From contig CANINJ010000033.1 in NCBI GenBank assembly GCA_947468985.1, positions 1-11,672 of the forward strand: a stretch of DNA of 11,672 nucleotides. The letters run 5' to 3'. This document shows, piece by piece, positions 7,625 through 11,672 of the stretch (its first letter is position 1; every line of letters starts with the position of its first letter). The notes beneath the pieces were generated by a model. It was not told the origin of the DNA, did no database searches, and saw only the letters and a program-made list of their open reading frames with translations. A program made the translations under genes and the position numbers. The stretch is from Bacteroidota bacterium. Lineage in GTDB: Bacteria; Bacteroidota; Bacteroidia; Flavobacteriales; Flavobacteriaceae.

Positions 7625-8161
7625 GTGTTAGAAAATCTCATTACATCTAAAACCCGAATTCGAATCTTGGTAAAGTTTTTTATAAACACTGCTAATAAAG
7701 GATATTTGCGTGGTTTGGCAGAAGAAATGAATGAGTCTACAAATTCTATTCGCAAAGAACTTAACAATCTGCAAGAAGCAGGTTACTTGCAGAAAGAAGC
7801 TGTTAAAAACAGAATTTCTTATAGAGCAAACACCAAACATCCCCTTTTTGAAATCTTAAAAAAAATTATTTCTCAGCACATCGGTTTAGATGCTATTGTT
7901 GAAATGATTTTAGAAAGAATGGGTGAAGTAAAAAAAATTATTGTGATTGGGGATTATGCCAACGGAATAGACTCTGGTATTATTGAAGTTATAGTAATTG
8001 GGGATGAATTAAATACAGAATATATCGAACAACTTTCTGATAAAATCGAAAATGAAATTAAAAGAAAAGTACAATTTTTCATTGCTAAAAGCTACGAAGG
8101 CAAAGGATTAGTGATATATGAAGATTTTGATTTAATGAGAAATGAAGGTGTAAAAAAATAA
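7625..8161 (+). CDS. Winged-helix regulator with degenerate nucleotidyltransferase-like domain
   Basis: The protein of about 178 residues has two parts. Residues 1-75 form a winged-helix DNA-binding domain (ArsR/MarR-like) with the recognition region GLAEEMNESTNSIRKELNNL and a wing ending in YRANTKHPLF. The C-terminal half contains IVIGDYANGIDSGIIEVIVIG, which resembles the GSxxxG...DxD core of MNT-type nucleotidyltransferases, but the acidic metal-binding pair is missing, so it is probably non-catalytic. Starting at GTG 7625 gives VLENLITSKTR, the usual family N-terminus. The open frame extends back to TTG 7598, but that codon overlaps the -7 element and lies upstream of the predicted transcript. 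upxY follows 12 bp downstream, a pairing I recall as common at Flavobacterium polysaccharide loci. The DNA target and any effector are unknown. Confidence 0.8.
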   Translation: MLENLITSKTRIRILVKFFINTANKGYLRGLAEEMNESTNSIRKELNNLQEAGYLQKEAVKNRISYRANTKHPLFEILKKIISQHIGLDAIVEMILERMGEVKKIIVIGDYANGIDSGIIEVIVIGDELNTEYIEQLSDKIENEIKRKVQFFIAKSYEGKGLVIYEDFDLMRNEGVKK

Positions 8162-8173
8162 AATCAATCTAAT

Positions 8174-8644
8174 ATGAGTTGGTTTGCTCTCTATACACGT
8201 CCGAAAAATGAAAAAAAAGTTACGGAACAATTGACTAAATTGGGAATTGAGGTTTATTGCCCTTTAGTTACCCAAGTTAAGCAATGGTCAGATAGGAAAA
8301 AGAAAGTCGAAACACCATTAATTACTTCTTATGTTTTTGTAAACATTGAAGAAGCGGAAAGAAATAGAGTTTTTGATGTGCACGGAGTTGTTCGTTATTT
8401 GTTTTGGTTAGGAAAACCAGCCATAATAAGAGATGAGGAAATTGAAGCTTTAAAAAACAGTTTAAAAGGAGTTATGTCTTCGGTTGAGGTAGGTGCAATT
8501 AAACCAGGAGATTCAATAAATATATCTACAGGGCCTTTCCAAGGTAAAGAAGGAGTTGTCTCACAAGTTGGAAAAAACCAAATTCGTTTGGTGTTAAAAG
8601 AATTAGGGGTTATCATAACACTCACTAGAGAGCAGGGAGAATAG
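8174..8644 (+). CDS. upxY: UpxY-family transcription antiterminator (NusG paralogue)
   Basis: A specialised NusG-like factor of 156 residues. The N-terminal NGN domain begins with the family-typical MSWFALYTRPKNEKKV (1-16), continues through GIEVYCPLV and TSYVFVNI (51-58), and ends around residue 95. A KOW domain spans about 110-145 (KPGDSINISTGPFQGKEGVV). UpxY proteins studied in Bacteroides bind RNA polymerase near the start of their own capsule operon and prevent premature termination in the untranslated leader. Here the gene is 12 bp after a regulator and directly precedes a 173-bp leader and surface-polysaccharide genes, exactly where such a factor would work in cis. Identification is strong by motif and context; action on this leader is inferred. 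The symbol denotes the family, not a named orthologue. Confidence 0.9.
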   Translation: MSWFALYTRPKNEKKVTEQLTKLGIEVYCPLVTQVKQWSDRKKKVETPLITSYVFVNIEEAERNRVFDVHGVVRYLFWLGKPAIIRDEEIEALKNSLKGVMSSVEVGAIKPGDSINISTGPFQGKEGVVSQVGKNQIRLVLKELGVIITLTREQGE

Positions 8645-8817
8645 TTTTATTAGAGACTTTTTTTCTTTTTTTTTGGGACTGATGAAGCGAAGCTATGGGA
8701 AATTGAGAGTGATTTTGTTTTGAAGTTTCGCTTAAAAAAATCAATCACATTAATAAATGGAAACATCAATCTTGATTTATTACAAACCTTAATTATTTAA
8801 TTACCATAAAATAGTAT
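8645..8817 (+). promoter_or_regulatory. Untranslated leader with competing hairpins, candidate UpxY target
   Basis: The gap between upxY and the next gene lacks an obvious TAnnTTTG promoter, so read-through from upstream is likely. It opens with a T7-C-T9-GGG tract (8658-8677). A 10-bp stem AAGCGAAGCT (8685-8694) with AGTTTCGCTT (8724-8733, one wobble) follows. Two overlapping alternatives exist: GTGATT (8709-8714) with AATCAC (8743-8748), and AAATCAA (8738-8744) with TTGATTT (8772-8778). The first two interleave and could only coexist as a pseudoknot. A 13-codon frame (8682-8723) lies inside. Attenuation control is an inference from this layout and the adjacent antiterminator. Confidence 0.4.
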
Positions 8818-9366
8818 ATGAATACAGAACAACAATGGACCGAAGAAATTAAATCGCAAGATTCTCTTTTCTCTGTCAATTTAAAGGAAGTTTGGCATTA
8901 CAGGGATTTGCTGTTAATGTTCGTAAAAAAAGACTACGTTACTTTCTACAAACAAACGATATTAGGGCCCATTTGGTTTTTTGTCCAACCCATATTAACT
9001 ACCTTAATGTATGTGTTATTGTTTGGGCAAATTGCAAAATTATCTACAGATGGTACTCCTCAAATGGCATTTTATCTTTCGGGAATTACCATTTGGAACT
9101 ATTTTTCAGAAGCATTAACCAAAACATCCACTGTTTTCAAAGACAATGCTGCTGTGATGGGTAAAGTCTATTTTCCTAGACTCATTATGCCACTTTCTAT
9201 AATTGTTTCTGGTTTGATGAAATTTGCGATACAATTTGGACTATTTATAGCTGTTGTTCTATATTTTACATTCGTTGAAAATAGCATTCACCCTGGACCC
9301 AATGTATCTATTATAGTTTCAATACTGTCTTTAGTAACTACAATACTATTTTTAGTTATCAAATAA
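8818..9366 (+). CDS. Truncated ABC-2 type polysaccharide export permease (N-terminal fragment)
   Basis: The 182 residues match the N-terminal two-thirds of an inner-membrane ABC-2 permease of the Wzm/TagG/KpsM type, which exports polysaccharide with a separate ATPase. Recognisable are an amphipathic start with HYRDLLLMFVKKDYVTFYKQTILGPIWFFVQP (27-58), TM1 (about 53-72), TM2 (84-100), the FKDNAAVMGKVYFPRLIMPLS loop (107-127), and paired TM helices (125-154). After about residue 158 the similarity fades into a single hydrophobic stretch (163-181) and a stop. Full-length relatives have about 270-290 residues and six TM helices, so the second half is missing. The kinase gene starts 8 bp after the stop, and no ATPase gene is visible. 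It is probably a non-functional remnant, or a chimera with the tail of another gene. Confidence 0.82.
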   Translation: MNTEQQWTEEIKSQDSLFSVNLKEVWHYRDLLLMFVKKDYVTFYKQTILGPIWFFVQPILTTLMYVLLFGQIAKLSTDGTPQMAFYLSGITIWNYFSEALTKTSTVFKDNAAVMGKVYFPRLIMPLSIIVSGLMKFAIQFGLFIAVVLYFTFVENSIHPGPNVSIIVSILSLVTTILFLVIK

Positions 9367-9374
9367 ATTAATTC

Positions 9375-11672
9375 ATGGAAAACAAACAAACTGTAGCGCC
9401 AAATAGTATGGGGGAAGATTTTAATATAAAAGAACTTCTCGAGAGATATTTAAACCAATGGATTTGGTTTTTGATTTCAGTAACTATAGCGATATTAATT
9501 TCATTCACCTATTTGCGATATGCGGTATCACAATATAAGGCAACTACTTCTGTACTAATTATTGATGATAAAAAGGGCGGTATGAATGAACTTTCTGCAT
9601 TTTCAGATTTAGCAATAGTATCAGGAGGTAAAAACAGTGTTGAAAATGAAATAGAAATATTAAAATCACGAACTATAATTAGTGTTGCAGTTAAGGATAT
9701 AGCTTTGAATGTTTTATATTTAAATAAAGGACGTGTTAAAGAAGAAGATATTTATAAAAATTCTCCAATAAAAATTATTTTCTCAAAAACACCCGTTGAT
9801 TTTGATAATAAAAACCATGTTTTTTTTGTTGAAGGAATAACGAATAACACCTATTCTTTATTTAATAATAAAGAGGTGAAAATCGGTAATTTTAAATATG
9901 GGCAATCGATAGAAGTAGAAGGTTCAAAATTTATTATTCTTAAAAACCTATTTTTTGATAGTAATAGTTGGGGTGATGATTTTAAAATTAACATTACAAT
10001 TCTCCCTTTAGAGGATGTTGCTATTAGTTATAAAAAGAGAATGGTAATTACTCCATTGAGTAAATCTTCAAGTATAATAGAAATTTCAATTATAGATCCT
10101 GTTAAGGAAAAAGCAGTAGATTTTTTAAATGAATTGATTGTAGTTTATAATAAAAATGCAATTACCGATAAAAACTTAGTGTCTGAAAATACGTCTAAGT
10201 TTATCAATCAACGAATTAATTTCATTACAGAAGAATTGGGGGGTGTTGAAAAACAAACAGAAATTTTTAAGAAAAACAACCGTGTAACAGACATTACCAC
10301 AGAAGCTGGATTGTTTGTAGGAAATGCTGCCAGTATTGAAAAACAAGGAATTGAGTTAGAAACACAACTGAAAGTACTTCAGCTAATGACCGATTATGTA
10401 AAAAAATCGTCAGTGTCAGAATTGATTCCGCCAACCGTAATGTCTGCGAATAATACTTCTTCAGGATCTATAGACCAATACAATCAATTAGTTATAGAGC
10501 GTAATCGCTTATTGAAAAATGCGGGGTCTAAAAATGTTGTAATTCAGAATATTAATAAAAAACTAGAAACGTTAAAAATTAATTTGATTTCTGGATTAGA
10601 GCAACAGAAAAATACATTAAAAATTACTATAAGTGATTTAGCAAAGCAAAATAATTTGGCAATTGGAAAAATCTCTCAAATTCCTACACTCGAAAAAGAA
10701 GCTCGTTCTTTAGGAAGACAACAACAAATAAAAGAAACATTATATTTGTATTTATTGCAAAAGCGAGAGGAAACAGCAATAAAGTTAGCGATAACTGCTC
10801 CAAACGCTAAAGTAATTGATGATGCAAAAGCAGAAAATATTCGAGTTTCACCAAAAAGCGATATAATATATCTAATAGCAATCATATTAGGTTTGTTAGT
10901 TCCATTCACAATTTTATTTCTTTTGGATTTATTTGACACTAAAATAAAAGGTCGTTTTGATATTGAAGGGAAAATGTCCATTCCGTTTTTGGGAGATGTG
11001 CCACATTCCGATAATGGTAATGAAATAATAAGCACTACTTCAAGAACAGGAACGGCAGAAGCATTAAGAATTATTAGAACCAATTTGGAATTTATGCTAA
11101 ATAAAGTTTCTGAAGGTACTGCAAAAGTAATTTTTGTAACATCTACAATCCCTAAAGAAGGAAAAACTTTTATAGCAGTAAATTTAGCTGCTACAATTGC
11201 AACTTCTGGAAAAAAAGTGTTGCTTTTAGGTATGGATATTAGAAATCCTAAAATTGATGAGTATTTGCAAATCCCTGATAATGGGGTTACTAGCTATTTA
11301 ACTTCTAATGATGGAAAATTAGAGGATTACATTGTCAAACAACCTGGCTTTGAAGCATTTTATGTTTTCCCAGCAGGACTTATTCCTCCAAATCCAGCAG
11401 AATTATTAATGGGGCAAAAAGTGGAATCCCTTTTTAATCAATTAAAAAAAGATTATGACTATATTGTTGTTGATACTGCTCCAATTAGTTTAGTTACAGA
11501 TACCGCTATTATTGCAAAATTTGCAGATGTTTTTGTTTATGTTGTGCGTGCTAATTATTTGGACAAAAGGATGCTTAATATTCCTAAAAATTTATTTAAT
11601 GAAAACAAATTGCCTAACATGTCAATTTTATTGAACGACACTGTTTCTGAAAAAGGTTATGGCTATGGTTAT
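9375..11672 (+). CDS. wzc: Wzc-type polysaccharide biosynthesis tyrosine autokinase (3' end outside window)
   Basis: The frame is open for 766 codons to the window edge. The order is a short cytoplasmic N-terminus, TM1 (about 29-49), a Wzz-type periplasmic chain-length domain with coiled-coil stretches, a GNVR segment (about 436-487, IPTLEKEARSLGRQQQIKE), TM2 (about 497-519), and a cytoplasmic BY-kinase domain. The kinase shows Walker A ending in EGKT (595-598), Walker A' GMDIRNP (619-625) and Walker B YIVVDTAP (696-703). The last visible residues, GYGYGY, are the start of the tyrosine-rich tail that is autophosphorylated. Such proteins control polymer length and export of capsule or exopolysaccharide. 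ATG 9375, 8 bp after the permease stub, is the likely start. Only the extreme C-terminus seems missing. Confidence 0.93.
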   Translation, partial: MENKQTVAPNSMGEDFNIKELLERYLNQWIWFLISVTIAILISFTYLRYAVSQYKATTSVLIIDDKKGGMNELSAFSDLAIVSGGKNSVENEIEILKSRTIISVAVKDIALNVLYLNKGRVKEEDIYKNSPIKIIFSKTPVDFDNKNHVFFVEGITNNTYSLFNNKEVKIGNFKYGQSIEVEGSKFIILKNLFFDSNSWGDDFKINITILPLEDVAISYKKRMVITPLSKSSSIIEISIIDPVKEKAVDFLNELIVVYNKNAITDKNLVSENTSKFINQRINFITEELGGVEKQTEIFKKNNRVTDITTEAGLFVGNAASIEKQGIELETQLKVLQLMTDYVKKSSVSELIPPTVMSANNTSSGSIDQYNQLVIERNRLLKNAGSKNVVIQNINKKLETLKINLISGLEQQKNTLKITISDLAKQNNLAIGKISQIPTLEKEARSLGRQQQIKETLYLYLLQKREETAIKLAITAPNAKVIDDAKAENIRVSPKSDIIYLIAIILGLLVPFTILFLLDLFDTKIKGRFDIEGKMSIPFLGDVPHSDNGNEIISTTSRTGTAEALRIIRTNLEFMLNKVSEGTAKVIFVTSTIPKEGKTFIAVNLAATIATSGKKVLLLGMDIRNPKIDEYLQIPDNGVTSYLTSNDGKLEDYIVKQPGFEAFYVFPAGLIPPNPAELLMGQKVESLFNQLKKDYDYIVVDTAPISLVTDTAIIAKFADVFVYVVRANYLDKRMLNIPKNLFNENKLPNMSILLNDTVSEKGYGYGY

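Noticed and set aside
8651..8677. T7-C-T9 tract as a Rho-independent terminator of upxY
   Set aside because: I could not find a convincing G-C-rich stem directly upstream of the T-run, so it is recorded only as part of the leader.
8892..9164. 90-codon plus-strand frame inside the permease fragment
   Set aside because: It is in another frame of clear permease coding sequence. Its composition (many Cys, Arg, Tyr) is not protein-like, and it does not restore the missing permease C-terminus.
10676..11083. 135-codon minus-strand open frame opposite the autokinase gene
   Set aside because: It is antisense to the GNVR/TM2 segment of the kinase. Its hydrophobic parts mirror the sense strand and no family is recognisable.

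Overview
The window looks like chromosomal DNA from Flavobacterium or a close relative (Bacteroidota, Flavobacteriaceae). The DNA is AT-rich and the starts lack Shine-Dalgarno sequences. Several genes are preceded by the Bacteroidota promoter motif TAnnTTTG, once with a TTTG box 20 bp upstream. Two gene types are also typical of this phylum: a UpxY-type NusG paralogue and a tyrosine autokinase whose visible C-terminus has Gly-Tyr repeats.

Region 1 (1-5184) is metabolic and all on the plus strand. It holds enolase (eno), type II citrate synthase (gltA), two adjacent guanidino-group-modifying enzymes (an arginine deiminase/amidinotransferase-family protein and a CtlX-type citrulline hydrolase) and a small CoA-binding Rossmann protein. 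Clear Rho-independent terminators follow eno and gltA. The two guanidino enzymes are probably co-transcribed and may act on arginine or citrulline.

Region 2 (5185-7539) begins with a compact structured intergenic element between convergent genes. A minus-strand sodium:solute symporter follows, then a divergent promoter region and a small secreted or outer-membrane beta-barrel protein with its own terminator.

Region 3 (7569-11672) is the start of a surface-polysaccharide (capsule or O-antigen type) locus. A strong promoter drives a winged-helix regulator whose annotatable start should be moved to GTG 7625. It is followed by the UpxY antiterminator, a 173-bp untranslated leader with competing hairpins, an N-terminal fragment of an ABC-2 polysaccharide permease, and a Wzc-type tyrosine autokinase that runs off the window. 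The permease stops at 182 residues, against about 270-290 for the family. No ATPase gene and no Wza gene lie between it and the kinase, which suggests a deletion that removed the transporter and possibly fused the stub to the tail of another gene. The leader with its antiterminator and the truncated permease are the most interesting parts. No CRISPR array, rRNA, tRNA or insertion sequence was seen.
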